Notes: generated from the letters alone by a model not told the origin. Positions 17,601 to 27,620 are shown, counted from the stretch's first letter. The stretch is 64,000 bases of DNA from Aphanizomenon flos-aquae FACHB-1287 (GCF_014698755.1 NZ_JACJTO010000026.1:1-64000); one strand, 5' to 3'. Numbers and translations are program-made.

Positions 17601-19329
17601 ACCATTGACTAACTACTTGCTGTTGATACCACAATTTAGCAGAATCTAATATCTCTTGAGGTGTAAAACTGACAAGAGAAGATAAATTAAACAAAAAACA
17701 AGAATGTAATTTATGATTATTAGGATTAATTTTTAGAGCTTCATTTAATAAACTAATGCACTCTGAAAATTTCCCTTGTTCACCAGCAATAAATCCCAAA
17801 AGTTCATAAGTTTCGCCATGATTAGGATTTAATGCCAATATTTTTTGAAAACATTCTTGACTTAAATTTGCTTGTCCACTTTTATAGTAAACATACCCTA
17901 AATTTTTTAAAGAATCAATGTAATTTTCATTAATTTTTAAAGACTTAAGATAGGAAGTAATTGCTTCTGGATAGCGGTTTTGATGTTGAAAAATACAACC
18001 TAAATTATAGTGAGCCAAAACACAATCTGGATCTAGCTCAATCAGAGATTTAAAATAGATTTTTGCTTCTTCAAATTTCCGTTCCCGCACCAATATTGCC
18101 CCGGTATCGTTTATTTCTTCTGTCAAATGAGGCAACAATTCCAGGTCTTTTTCTCCTAGCAAATTTTGAATTAAATCTGTACCTTTTCCCTGTTGCCAAA
18201 GTAAAGCTAAATTGAATTTAGCCCCCTGATGATCTGCATCTAATTGCAAGACTTGGGAAAATTGATCTATAGCTTCATTAAACTGCTTTTGACGTTTAAA
18301 AATCAATCCTAAGCGATAGTAAGCCTTAGTATAATTCCCGGTAATTTTAATAGCATGATTATAATGATCAATAGCTTTTTCCCAATCATCCTCCTGTTCA
18401 TAGACAAAACCCAGATTATAGTAAGATTTGGCTAAATTAGGTTGGATATTCAGAGCGCGTAAATACCATTTTTCTGCCAATTGGAAGTCATTTTTTAAAG
18501 TTAGGGCTGTTCCCAGTAAATGGCAAATTTCCCCAGCTTCATATAACCGCCCCATAGCATTTAAAATCGTGATTAGATATTGATCAATTGATTCATAAAA
18601 TTGCTCCCTTAATTCCGTTTTTAGTTTGCTAAATTCACCAATGATTTTATCAATTTGGATGAGCAGTGGTTCTAATTGCATTGCTGCTAAATCTTGTTCT
18701 AATCTTTGAGCTATAGTAAATTCATCTTCATCATTAAATTGCATTAGTAATGGTTTTAGCAACGTTTCAATAATTAAACATTGCTCAGAACTGAGAATTT
18801 CTGTCCAGTCCAGTACCTTTTCTGGTTTTGGTAAGACGTACTTATTTAATAAGAACTCAATTTCAGATTCTGTAGGTTCAATTTTTAAATATTTTGCTAA
18901 TTTAAAAATTTCTAAATATGGTTCGGAAATTAATTCTTTTCTACAAATTAATAAAGTTTGATCACTATCAGGAAACCACTGTTCTTGATATTGTTGCCAA
19001 AGATTGACAAAACTAGATTCAAATGTTACTTTATTTTCTAAAGAAGCAATGACAGCGGCTAAAATTTCCCGGGGGTTTTGATGTAGATAAATACTCTTAG
19101 CTTCATCTTGCTGGATTTTCTCTAAAACTAGTTTTGAGGGAATTTGATATTGAATTAGTGCTACTGATGAGGATTTTTCTAAAAACTGACAATAAGCATC
19201 TATTTCAGATGCAGTATTACATATAATTTCTTGAATATTGTTTTTATCTATTTGAGTTAGTAAAGTTTGGCAAAGTTCGTAAACTAGACTTCTCAAATCA
19301 TTAGTCATTCCACCACAGAAAATAATCAT
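14635..19329 (-). CDS. Giant TPR / SPINDLY-type O-GlcNAc transferase / FkbM methyltransferase protein
   Basis: The 1564-residue protein is multi-domain. Residues about 1-190 resemble the C-terminal part of sulfotransferases (YLHQNPREILAAVIASL, then LLICRKELISEPYLEIFKLA) without a visible PAPS P-loop. TPR repeats run from about 260 to 560 (YYNLGFVYEQEDDWEKAIDH). A family-41 glycosyltransferase follows (about 590-930: RRLRIGYISPDFRRHSVSSF, DILVDLAGHTANNRMM, YTGCTTTCEALWMGVPTLTL). More TPRs lie at about 990-1080, and an FkbM methyltransferase at about 1100-1330 (EILDIGANHGVYTL, DFIKLDAEGEEAKIL). The C-terminus is unassigned. It probably builds or modifies a glycan or glycosylates proteins; acceptors are unknown. 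Small secreted-protein genes follow upstream on the same strand. Confidence 0.85.
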   Translation of the reverse strand: MIIFCGGMTNDLRSLVYELCQTLLTQIDKNNIQEIICNTASEIDAYCQFLEKSSSVALIQYQIPSKLVLEKIQQDEAKSIYLHQNPREILAAVIASLENKVTFESSFVNLWQQYQEQWFPDSDQTLLICRKELISEPYLEIFKLAKYLKIEPTESEIEFLLNKYVLPKPEKVLDWTEILSSEQCLIIETLLKPLLMQFNDEDEFTIAQRLEQDLAAMQLEPLLIQIDKIIGEFSKLKTELREQFYESIDQYLITILNAMGRLYEAGEICHLLGTALTLKNDFQLAEKWYLRALNIQPNLAKSYYNLGFVYEQEDDWEKAIDHYNHAIKITGNYTKAYYRLGLIFKRQKQFNEAIDQFSQVLQLDADHQGAKFNLALLWQQGKGTDLIQNLLGEKDLELLPHLTEEINDTGAILVRERKFEEAKIYFKSLIELDPDCVLAHYNLGCIFQHQNRYPEAITSYLKSLKINENYIDSLKNLGYVYYKSGQANLSQECFQKILALNPNHGETYELLGFIAGEQGKFSECISLLNEALKINPNNHKLHSCFLFNLSSLVSFTPQEILDSAKLWYQQQVVSQWLPILTTHSQDKIPHRRLRIGYISPDFRRHSVSSFIKPVFQHHDRTQVEVFCYGEVQEPDTITEEIIDICDAWRSTVGLADLQVAELIRTDRIDILVDLAGHTANNRMMVLGMKPAPIQVTYLGYFATTGLPTIDYWITDQVLHPNDTEEKTSETIWRLPRCYVGYEPLKNAPEVTDLPCQKTGVFTFSSFNNLRKLTPETFTLWIEILKAVPNSRLILKCAGSNVFNPLIAEKIQTPFVEQGIDPKRIFLYGAFVNDEEHLDLYNQVDLHLDSIPYTGCTTTCEALWMGVPTLTLAGTRKMERMSASILHSVGLDDCIANSAVEYVQKAIALAQDPDYLQSLRSNMRERMQHSPLLDVKNIANSLEAAYRQMWQIYIQQETPISNSENFPNHASLSVELEPVDAVNYYQQYIENHPDDAQGYYHLGQAYQVLDEVENAISSYLQSLVINRGSTATYQALGQLLEEQELIAEAEKYYRCALLLEPGNSEIRQNLKCFLQQYYPQTTNKIIPISHKNGNNSEQLKYFKFTEIDPHECLVEIEGGIKVCVKNDLNSLTTYVLLEQGDWFEPEMEFIRKLITPGMEILDIGANHGVYTLTIANLLQKQGKITAYEPASSVVSLLRKGVEANGFTNIEIVNAGLSDCEGEATLFLSTNSELNSLQPDNLSQQQEIIKLLNLDQELAMRNWQKIDFIKLDAEGEEAKILTGGKRFFLEQSPLIMFELKHGKHINMRLIQLFKNLGYEIYYLISSLGCLVPFDVNQPVDGYQLNLFACKLDRSQQLAERSLLVTQIPEKSLLPKPSYWLEAIAALNYATPFLNQWQEYVMVANADSQIYLEGLNYFFLTKTVNLSPGEKFASLEHSFKCIQEAVKTQASFTRYCSLARVAAELGKRQISVEILEKLITNINSGRLIRVNEPFLPVSQQYDDQIFNNNLQDWFLVSIVETCENRRVFSSYFSAKQSVSSLNQIIHKPFHSHKSEVRLLLANKRFDG

Positions 19330-19499
19330 AAAAACCCCTAAGCATTGATAATTTATCTAAAAACTTGCAACAACAATCATCAGAGAAATCTGAATAAAAT
19401 AGCCCTTTGATTTTTAACTTTTGTCAGGTAAAAATTGTATTTATTATTAGTATTAGTTAAGCTTTTGCTCACCATATCCTATAACTTCTCAAAATACAA

Positions 19500-19952
19500 T
19501 TAATCTAGAGCAGAAGAACCACCACTTTGCAATGATTTAACAATATCCCCAATATCATCTAAGCTATGATCATTAATAGCAGTATCAATGTTATTAACAA
19601 TAGCAGCTTGAATGGTTTTATCTGTATAATTTACCGTTTCATCATTCGTATGTTCCTTCATGATTGCTACCTGATTAAAATTATTATCTACAGAACCATA
19701 GATAATTTTTATTGTCAGATTACCATTAGTGCTAATAGAATCTTGGGGAAATATAATTTCGGATGTAAAATTATTGATTGTACCATCCGATAAAATATGA
19801 GTAATGGCCACATAAGCTCTAGGTTGGGAATTATTACTGATAAACTGAGCGTGAGCAGGTTTCCCAGTAATAAATAAACTGGTAACTGCTACCTCTGTCA
19901 ACAAAAGTATAATGACAGATGCTTTTGATGTCTGGATACAGTTGGTGTTCAT
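19500..19952 (-). CDS. Small secreted protein, paralogue of the gene at 20190
   Basis: The 150-residue protein has a Sec signal peptide with a hydrophobic core (ASVIILLLTEVAVTSLFITG) and probable cleavage after AHA. The mature part is similar in layout to the neighbour at 20190-20645: an AxxxTxxLSDGTxNxFxSEIxFPQ strand, a ...IxYGSxD segment and a C-terminus IVKSLQSGGSSALD against IVKSWRDSNGLD. I know no named family. The pair is a diverged tandem duplication. Both are likely exported to the periplasm or surface. Function is unknown. Confidence 0.65.
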   Translation of the reverse strand: MNTNCIQTSKASVIILLLTEVAVTSLFITGKPAHAQFISNNSQPRAYVAITHILSDGTINNFTSEIIFPQDSISTNGNLTIKIIYGSVDNNFNQVAIMKEHTNDETVNYTDKTIQAAIVNNIDTAINDHSLDDIGDIVKSLQSGGSSALD

Positions 19953-20045
19953 TGTTGGGAGACCTCAGGGTTAAACTATTCAAATATTTCCCAACTCAAG
20001 TCTTCAAGTCTGGAGCAAAGATAGTAGACATTAGTTCCAATTCAG

Positions 20046-20090
20046 AATAAAATTAACTCATCCCCCAGTTGAAGCCGGGGGAATACATAT
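20046..20090. repeat. GC-rich hairpin resembling an IS200/IS605-type end
   Basis: ACTCATCCCCCAGTTGAAGC followed by CGGGGGAATAC: CCCCC and GGGGG arms around a TTGAAG loop, the layout typical of the right ends of tnpB-type elements (CCCCGxxTTCAGxCGGGG). No transposase gene is present. It could equally be a terminator of the upstream gene. Confidence 0.35.
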
Positions 20091-20189
20091 AGAGAATAGG
20101 GCATTAATTTCCTTGACCTATGCTCCATAAAGCTAGTTGACGATTCCTTCTAGTCTTTTTAATGAGTAGGAATCGCCGACTTTATTTAA

Positions 20190-20645
20190 CTAGTCCAAGC
20201 CATTAGAATCACGCCAAGACTTGACGATACCATTAACGTCATCAAAGCGACTAGCAGTCCTTGCACCGTCAATTGCACGAGCAGTAGCCGCTTCGACCGT
20301 GCTTGCACTATATGTGGTTACAGGACCACTCATCGTTGCACCCGTAATTACAACTTTGCTGGCATCTCCGCCGGCAGTACCATAACTAATACTCATGGAC
20401 ACTGTACCGCTAGGGGCATAATCATTCTGTGGGTATAGGATTTCTGCAGCAAAACTGTTAGCTATACCATTGGAGAAAGTATTAGTCACCGCCCCAGATA
20501 CTCTAGATTGAGAATCCTGAGCTTGAACGGTGGTTGTTTGAGCTTGAGCGGATTCGGTGCTGATAAATGAACCTGCAATCGCACCACCTGCTAAGAGAGA
20601 AGCAATAGCAGCGGCTTTTAATACTTTGTTAGACGTTGTTTTCAT
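20190..20645 (-). CDS. Small secreted protein, 151 residues
   Basis: The signal peptide is clear: KVLKAAAIASLLAGGAIAGSFISTESAQAQ, with cleavage after QAQ or AQA. The mature protein is rich in Ser, Thr, Ala and Gly, with alternating β-type segments (SFAAEILYPQNDYAPSGTVS, MSISYGTAGGDASKVVI), and ends SWRDSNGLD. It is a paralogue of the gene 237 bp downstream. The higher GC of this copy compared with its sister shows long divergence. No family is recognised. A structural surface or periplasmic role is a guess. Confidence 0.7.
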   Translation of the reverse strand: MKTTSNKVLKAAAIASLLAGGAIAGSFISTESAQAQTTTVQAQDSQSRVSGAVTNTFSNGIANSFAAEILYPQNDYAPSGTVSMSISYGTAGGDASKVVITGATMSGPVTTYSASTVEAATARAIDGARTASRFDDVNGIVKSWRDSNGLD

Positions 20646-21298
20646 GATTACATTTTTTGATTTGGTTAATCAGAACTTACACATTGTTATCATCTGTAAT
20701 CTCTAAAAAAGGCTTTCAACCTTTGATAACGGAACTATGACCAAGTTTTCAGGAATGGAAGAAAAATCCTCTTAGTCAAACATTCCCGTAGAAATCACTG
20801 ACCCATAAATTCCAATGATACAGACTGATATTTTAGGTTTTCACTAGAAGGCAATAACCTATGTCTGATAGTATACACAAGACTTTTGATATTTGTCAAG
20901 TAAAAAAAGAAGAAAATAATACACAATTTATTATTGATATAATCTAGAAAATATTTGTATTTTAGCTATTTTAAGCTATTAAAAGGGTTTTTGAGCCACC
21001 TACAAGCCATATTTATTGATTTGGGCGTTAATCCTTAAAACCCTGAAATGACGGATTTTCGTTGATTTACATTGTCAGTGCGTAAGTTATATTTTTTTTG
21101 GCTTGTATTTTTTTATTTCATGGTTTACACTATTATATAAAATATCACTCAATATTTTGAGTGGCTAATTATACTTTTTTAGCTTTGTCTCTAACCATAG
21201 AAATAAGGTGTAAGTTTGTTGGACTCTTTAAAATCTATAGCTATACAAAAGAACTCGTTTAAGCTATAGATGCTACTGTTTATTAATGTGTAAGTGCC
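20646..21298. other. 653-bp divergent AT-rich spacer
   Basis: It separates the minus-strand small secreted gene from the plus-strand 1101-residue gene and must carry both promoters. I see no protein gene or RNA. A possible stem of CTATAGCTATA with AAGCTATAG lies just before the big gene (about 21234-21271); its role is unknown. Confidence 0.5.
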
Positions 21299-24200
21299 AT
21301 GAATATGAAGAAGCAAGATATTTTCTGGAGTGTTGAACTATTGGTAACTTTCGGGGTGTCGTTACTGCTTCCCACGAAAGTCCTAGCAACGGAACAGGAA
21401 AAAGCACATGATTTTTTTGGGGTCAATACCAATGACCAGGATATTCAAGCGGAAAAAGACCTAGAACCTACAGAGGTAAATACTCAGTCAGAAAATTCAA
21501 CACTTTCTAGTCCAGAAATAGTTGGTAGTATTTCTTTTTCACCCCAGCAAGAGTTAAATAACAACGAAATCAATTTTAATCAAGATTCTAAATATCAGTT
21601 ACCAAAAAATATTCCAGATACAGCTTTTAATTGTCAGGAAAATAAGCTGGAAAATTCTGCGTCTATACCTATGACTACAGAAGTTAATTCCAATATTAAG
21701 CAGGAATTAAAAGGACATATTTCCAACTGTAAAGACAATTTTAGTTATATCTCTGATGATATTTTAGATAGTCAAACACTGTTGCAAAGGGATTTAAATA
21801 TAACAGATTCCAACAGTTTTAATTTATACAAATCTAATCACAAGATTGTTTTTAAGAATGAAACCTTAATTGCACAGAGTATAAATGATCAGAAACAAGC
21901 ACAATTACCTCCAATTCAGCCAAACTCCACTTTAATTCCCAAAGAAATACCTCCTTTACCTATTCCAGGGGATAAAAAACTAGAAGATAAACCAGAAGAT
22001 AAACCAGAAGATAAACCAAAATTAACACCAGAAGAAAATAAAAAAATTCTGAGAATTTTAATGCGGAACTTGTTAGATAATAGTGCGTCAAGATATCCAT
22101 TTTTTGTCAATACAAGTGATAAATTAATTATTAATCCTCGTAATTTTCAACCCTCAAAATTTAATTTATATTCAAATTTTGGTGTTGATTTAGATAAATT
22201 TGAGCCAGGAAATGTATTGCAAAAAGAACAATTTAGTGACCCACTAATAAAAACAACTAATGTTTCTTTTTATCCTGACGAAGAACAATTGTATTGGGTA
22301 TTAGATGGCAATCGTGTTGTAATTGAAACCAAAGGAAACCATCTAAATTTTAGCTATCAGGGAAATAGTTATCAACAAAAAATCAGACAAGTTGCTAAAG
22401 TTTCTACAGTTTTTTGGGGTGTACAAACAGCATTTGGTATTCCTACTGCTTTTGCAGATTTAGTAGGAGATAAAAATTCAAATAACCTCAATATTACTAG
22501 TGGTGCTGCGGAAATAGTTGTACCTCCAGGAGCTAGTTTACCTGATAATAGCAGTTTTAATGTGAATATTACTCGATCTGATGGTAGTGTATTCCAAAAA
22601 ATTATTCCCCTAAATGAAACACGCAAAGCAACCACAGACGAAATACTAGGAGGAGGTTCATTATTTGGCAATTTAGATGCTACAAATGCACCCAAATTTT
22701 TACAAGGATTTCCAACTGTCAATTTACAACCTTTATTAAATAATGGTGTCAAATTAGAAGCTGGTAGTATTATCCCTCGTGAAAATCTCACTGCTACGGG
22801 ACTAACATTAGGTGATTTTTTCACCACACAAGGATATTCTTTTAAGTCTTCAATGACTTCTCTTCCAGGGATTAAAACTTTACAAATTAATCAAATTGAT
22901 AATAATGATATTCTTCAAGTTCTTAGCAATCCTTTCTTAACAAAAGAACAAAGAGATTTTCATTATCTCAATTCCTTAATGTGGTACAATCTTGGGCAAC
23001 AAAGTCCTGAATTTACAGCTTCTTCAGTATTTGGTCCTAAGATTCAAGATTGGTATAGATATACTTTAACTTGGTCAAAAAACCGCACTTTGCTACAATA
23101 TGATCCAGAGAAAATTAGTTTAAATTATTTAAATGTTTTCTCTAATCCTGGGTTATCTATAACTACAGCACAATGGCAAGATACAGATTTTAATCAAACC
23201 ACAAATGCTAGTCTAGGATTAATTCTAGGTAGTGCTTTTAGTGTTATTAGTCCTGGTGATTTAGATGCAGCTATTGGTGAAGCAAAAAGAGAGTATCAGA
23301 ACTTAAAACCTTTATCAGTTTTGAAAACAAAAGCCACATCTCAACAACGTAAACAAATGAATGAAAGATTAAATAATACCCTAAATTATGGTACTACTAA
23401 TAGTAGTCTTGCCCAAGTTTCAGGAAGTTATACTTTTTCAGGAAATATCGCTCCAGACAGTTCCTTATTATTGCAATTTAGAACAGGTCTTTATCAAAGA
23501 AATGTCCAACTTTTTCAGCAAATCATACAACCTTGGAGTGATGAAACTCCGGTTGTTATAGATTTTGTTCGTCCTAGTAATTTTGGTCCAATATCTTTTA
23601 TAGGTATTAATTTTCCTACTAGTTTAACTCAAATTAATACTCCTGAAACAACTAATTTTACCTTTTTACGAGCAGAAACTTCAGATGGAAAAGTTCTATT
23701 TGATAAATCTTATGCATTTGATAATAAGCTCAATAATTCGTTTACAGCAGTTCCTGTAATTGGGGGAGGAAAAACTTTTGATATCGATTTTGGAAGAATT
23801 CAACTCAGTAAGTCTCGACAAAGAGAAATTGCAATATCTTCTTATACTGGAAATCTTTATTTACCAGCAGTAGAATTAGTTATGTCTGGAAGTATTGATG
23901 ATTTGAGTTATTCCCTATCTACAGGTATGTGGTTTAATCTTTTTCCTGATTCTGCACCGGTCATTAATCAGAATTTAGGTAATTTAAATCCTAATTCTAC
24001 AGCAGAAAATTCTCTAGGAGGAATGTTAAAATTTGCCCTTAAAGGAGATTTTCAAAACACTTTTTATGACCAAGATCAGCAATGGGAAAGTATCATAGTT
24101 AATTCACCTTTTTTATCCCTAACTTATAATACTAATCCCAATCGTTTGAATCTATCAAGTCTTTCTGTTGGTAATGTATTTCAATTTGTAGAACCAGATT

Positions 24201-24604
24201 TTAATATAACTTTTTATCCAGTATTAAGTTATTTCCCTAAAATTCTCAATCCTGATGTTCAATCTTCTAGCTTAGATGATATTAGCACCTTTTTACTGTT
24301 GAATTTTTCCCATAAAGATGGTTTTAATTTTAATAGTTCTGTCTCTTTTAATGATCAAACTTCATATAAAGTTGAAGCTACCTATGATGTTTTCAAAGAC
24401 CAAAAAGTAGGGACTATGGCAACTGGTCCATACTATTCCTCTTATTCTACAGCTTCTAAAGTATTTGACAGTCAGTTAAAAGATCCTAATTATGGGATGA
24501 TATTTCGTTATACCAGTGCTAATTCTGGTTTAATTATAAGTTCTCGTTTAGGTAAAAGTGAGGATGGTTTTAGAGGGGATATGAATCTAGAATTTAAATT
24601 TTAG
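21299..24604 (+). CDS. Large secreted protein, 1101 residues, probable outer-membrane or surface protein
   Basis: A signal peptide (ILLVTFGVSLLLPTKVLA-like core, cut near LATEQ) is followed by a low-complexity Asn/Gln/Ser-rich region (about 35-215), a short EDKP repeat (about 228-241), and a long β-rich region ending in SNSGLIISSRLGKSEDGFRG and MNLEFKF. A terminal Phe on a β-strand is the usual signal for outer-membrane barrel insertion, and the last ~300 residues have alternating patterns compatible with a barrel. I do not recognise the family by name. It is convergent with the 36-bp-repeat protein gene, with a shared terminator between. Function unknown. Confidence 0.7.
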   Translation: MNMKKQDIFWSVELLVTFGVSLLLPTKVLATEQEKAHDFFGVNTNDQDIQAEKDLEPTEVNTQSENSTLSSPEIVGSISFSPQQELNNNEINFNQDSKYQLPKNIPDTAFNCQENKLENSASIPMTTEVNSNIKQELKGHISNCKDNFSYISDDILDSQTLLQRDLNITDSNSFNLYKSNHKIVFKNETLIAQSINDQKQAQLPPIQPNSTLIPKEIPPLPIPGDKKLEDKPEDKPEDKPKLTPEENKKILRILMRNLLDNSASRYPFFVNTSDKLIINPRNFQPSKFNLYSNFGVDLDKFEPGNVLQKEQFSDPLIKTTNVSFYPDEEQLYWVLDGNRVVIETKGNHLNFSYQGNSYQQKIRQVAKVSTVFWGVQTAFGIPTAFADLVGDKNSNNLNITSGAAEIVVPPGASLPDNSSFNVNITRSDGSVFQKIIPLNETRKATTDEILGGGSLFGNLDATNAPKFLQGFPTVNLQPLLNNGVKLEAGSIIPRENLTATGLTLGDFFTTQGYSFKSSMTSLPGIKTLQINQIDNNDILQVLSNPFLTKEQRDFHYLNSLMWYNLGQQSPEFTASSVFGPKIQDWYRYTLTWSKNRTLLQYDPEKISLNYLNVFSNPGLSITTAQWQDTDFNQTTNASLGLILGSAFSVISPGDLDAAIGEAKREYQNLKPLSVLKTKATSQQRKQMNERLNNTLNYGTTNSSLAQVSGSYTFSGNIAPDSSLLLQFRTGLYQRNVQLFQQIIQPWSDETPVVIDFVRPSNFGPISFIGINFPTSLTQINTPETTNFTFLRAETSDGKVLFDKSYAFDNKLNNSFTAVPVIGGGKTFDIDFGRIQLSKSRQREIAISSYTGNLYLPAVELVMSGSIDDLSYSLSTGMWFNLFPDSAPVINQNLGNLNPNSTAENSLGGMLKFALKGDFQNTFYDQDQQWESIIVNSPFLSLTYNTNPNRLNLSSLSVGNVFQFVEPDFNITFYPVLSYFPKILNPDVQSSSLDDISTFLLLNFSHKDGFNFNSSVSFNDQTSYKVEATYDVFKDQKVGTMATGPYYSSYSTASKVFDSQLKDPNYGMIFRYTSANSGLIISSRLGKSEDGFRGDMNLEFKF
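21983..22018 (+). repeat. 12-bp tandem repeat (three units) encoding EDKP
   Basis: GAAGATAAACCA is present three times in tandem inside the large secreted-protein gene, giving an acidic, Pro-spaced linker. Confidence 0.85.
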
Positions 24605-24630
24605 AAGATTTAAAACCCTGAAAAATGAAA

Positions 24631-24662
24631 AACTCTCTCCTACAAGGAGAGAGACTTTATTT
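24631..24662. terminator. Bidirectional terminator between convergent genes
   Basis: Perfect 8-bp stem CTCTCTCC/GGAGAGAG with TACAA loop. On the minus strand it is followed by five U; on the plus strand by ACTTTATTT. It serves the convergent genes ending at 24604 and 24677. Confidence 0.8.
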
Positions 24663-24676
24663 ATCCAATTCCCAAA

Positions 24677-25249
24677 TTAATCTAAAGCTGGTACTAAAAA
24701 ATTAACACTATTTATTCTAGAATCAACGATGTCAACCGTAAATTCGACACTTTTATCATCAATCTGCTTTTCAAAAGGTATCACTACATTAATAGTAGAC
24801 AAAGTTCCTGGTGTATTTGGAGGCAGAGGCGTAATAGGAATAGTTTTATCTCCTGTACCCGTCTCAGTTATACTTAGATCGTTATTTTTTTTGCTCGCAG
24901 AAACATAGCTAGGGATTATACCATCTGCACTCTTAACGATAAACTGAGTTGGTAGCTGAAATGCTGATGGAGTTTGAATACTTGGTTCTGTGATAGTTAC
25001 TGATGGAGTTTGAATACTTGGTCTTGTGATACTTACTGATGGAGTTTGAATACTTGGTCTTGTGATACTTACTGATGGAGTTTGAATACTTGGTCTTGTG
25101 ATACTTACTGATGGAGTTTGAATACTTGGTCTTGTGATACTAAATACGGATTGTGCTTGAACACTTTCATGTATTAAAGTTGATAGTAAAATAGCTAACA
25201 TCAACTCTTTAACTTCCAAACTATTGATAGACTTGATTTGTAGTGTCAT
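24677..25249 (-). CDS. Secreted protein with 12-residue tandem repeats
   Basis: The 190-residue protein starts with a probable signal peptide (ELMLAILLSTLIHESVQAQ). The next 60 residues are five near-identical copies of SITRPSIQTPSV, the last reading TITEPSIQTPSA. The C-terminal domain (about 95-190) is β-rich and ends VNFLVPALD, recalling the -LD ending of the two small secreted proteins at 19500 and 20190. Repeat number can vary by slippage. No family is recognised. It likely works at the cell surface. An alternative start at the ATG of MLAIL would still leave a signal peptide. Confidence 0.65.
   Translation of the reverse strand: MTLQIKSINSLEVKELMLAILLSTLIHESVQAQSVFSITRPSIQTPSVSITRPSIQTPSVSITRPSIQTPSVSITRPSIQTPSVTITEPSIQTPSAFQLPTQFIVKSADGIIPSYVSASKKNNDLSITETGTGDKTIPITPLPPNTPGTLSTINVVIPFEKQIDDKSVEFTVDIVDSRINSVNFLVPALD
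24966..25145. repeat. 36-bp tandem repeat, five units, inside a coding region
   Basis: Units begin GATGGAGTTTGAATACTTGG. Units 2, 3 and 4 are identical; units 1 and 5 differ at a few bases. Units are contiguous with no spacers, so this is not a CRISPR array. Confidence 0.95.
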
Positions 25250-25684
25250 TGTATTTAGTCCTTTATTTCAACACATTAGTGTAACTTTTATATAAGTATT
25301 GGTAATACATTAGCTGTAAGCTTTTGTAATTAAAACTTCTACCTCCCTAGGGAACAGAAGAGATAAAACACCTTAAAACCAATACCCTTTAACCCTTTCA
25401 ATCTTGTTACACAGAAAAGTACATAGATTAATTCTCACACTTATTAATTCCATTGTCAATAATCTTGCTAGAAAAATCCGATTTTGTATTAGTCTTAATT
25501 CCAAAATTGGTTTAATATCTTTAATATAATTCTCTTTTAAACGCTTGTAGTATCAGTCTTATCTCTATAATTATCTTCCTTAAAACCTCTCATCACAGCA
25601 ATGTTCTGTATTGTGCTAAATATTTTCTGCGTGAAAAATAGTTTGGTAAAAGGTAAATAATTACCAATTACCAACTAACCAAAA
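25250..25684. other. 435-bp AT-rich spacer
   Basis: It lies between ilvC and the repeat protein gene, both on the minus strand. No gene, RNA or clear hairpin is seen. It presumably carries the promoter of the repeat-protein gene. Confidence 0.5.
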
Positions 25685-26984
<1,300 letters not shown>

Positions 26985-27373
26985 GGGGCTTTAACGGTTT
27001 CGACAGGTTGGCGAAAGCTACTCTGTGATTCAGGTCGAGAGCGAGTCATCTCTCGCAAATCAAAGACTCGAAAAAAAAGTAAATGCGAACAATATCGTAA
27101 AATTTGCTCGTCGGGAAGCTCTAGTAGCAGCCTAAGAAACCTCTTTCAGGTTCGAGCGTCTTTAATTTGACTCCGTTAAGGATTAAAGACCTAACCCCCA
27201 ACGGATGCTCCAACAAGCGTTCTCTGGTTGGCTTGGAGGCTAAGATTAAATCAGAGCATCCTACGTTCGGGATAATGAACGATTCCCGCCTTGAGGGTCA
27301 GAAAGGCTAAACCTGTGAACGAGTGGAGGGTTAATACCCAGTTTGGACATGGGTTCGACTCCCATAAGCTCCA
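26985..27373 (+). ncRNA. ssrA: tmRNA (ssrA)
   Basis: The 5' end GGGGCTTTAACGGTTTCGAC and the 3' end TTCGACTCCCATAAGCTCCA pair as the tRNA-like acceptor stem (GGGGCUU with AAGCUCC) and T arm. The tag frame reads NNIVKFARREALVAA before TAA, close to the tag known from Nostocales. tmRNA rescues stalled ribosomes and tags the nascent chain for proteolysis. It is one-piece, with no intron or permutation. The CCA end is not encoded. A promoter lies just upstream and a terminator 17 bp downstream. Confidence 0.97.
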
Positions 27374-27389
27374 TTTTCAATAGTTATTT

Positions 27390-27427
27390 AACCCGCTAAA
27401 CACTTGAATGTGTCCGCGGGTTTTTTG
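27390..27427 (+). terminator. Rho-independent terminator of tmRNA
   Basis: AACCCGC (27390-27396) pairs with GCGGGTT (27416-27422), followed by a T run. It is directly downstream of the tmRNA 3' end. Confidence 0.85.
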
Positions 27428-27442
27428 TTATTGTAGAGGCCT

Positions 27443-27584
27443 TTGACATACTCACCGACCTGAAGGTGTGGTGATTCTTGACACTTCAATGAAACACGCC
27501 ACAAGTGGTCTTATCGTCCCTCCATGTCCGTTTAAAGTCTCCCAATGCCATAAGGCGACTATGACCAAATTTTAACATAAAGCT
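27443..27584. repeat. About 142-bp IS200/IS605-end-like repeat, copy A
   Basis: It begins TTTGACATACTCACCGACCT, then GAAGGTGTGGTGATTCTTGA, and continues to GACTATGACCAAATTTTAAC. The complement ends in a subterminal hairpin plus TATGTCAA, which is the layout of right ends of tnpB-carrying IS200/IS605 elements. It is nearly identical to copy B at 30507-30651. No transposase or TnpB frame accompanies it, so it is a remnant or a small non-autonomous element. Confidence 0.7.
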
Positions 27585-27591
27585 GTCCTAG

Positions 27592-27620
27592 AAGGACGGG
27601 GCTTGTGTCCCGTCTTTTCG
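27592..27620 (+). terminator. Hairpin with T run next to repeat copy A
   Basis: GACGGG and CCCGTC arms around GCTTGTGT, then TTTT. It may belong to the repeat element or terminate transcription between tmRNA and psb29. Confidence 0.45.

Noticed and set aside
21299-24604. Adhesin with standard repeats (RTX, cadherin, filamentous haemagglutinin)
   Set aside because: No such repeat motif (GGxGxD, DxNDN) is visible in the translation.
24966-25145. Possible CRISPR array (36-bp repeats)
   Set aside because: Units are contiguous with no spacers and code an in-frame amino-acid repeat.
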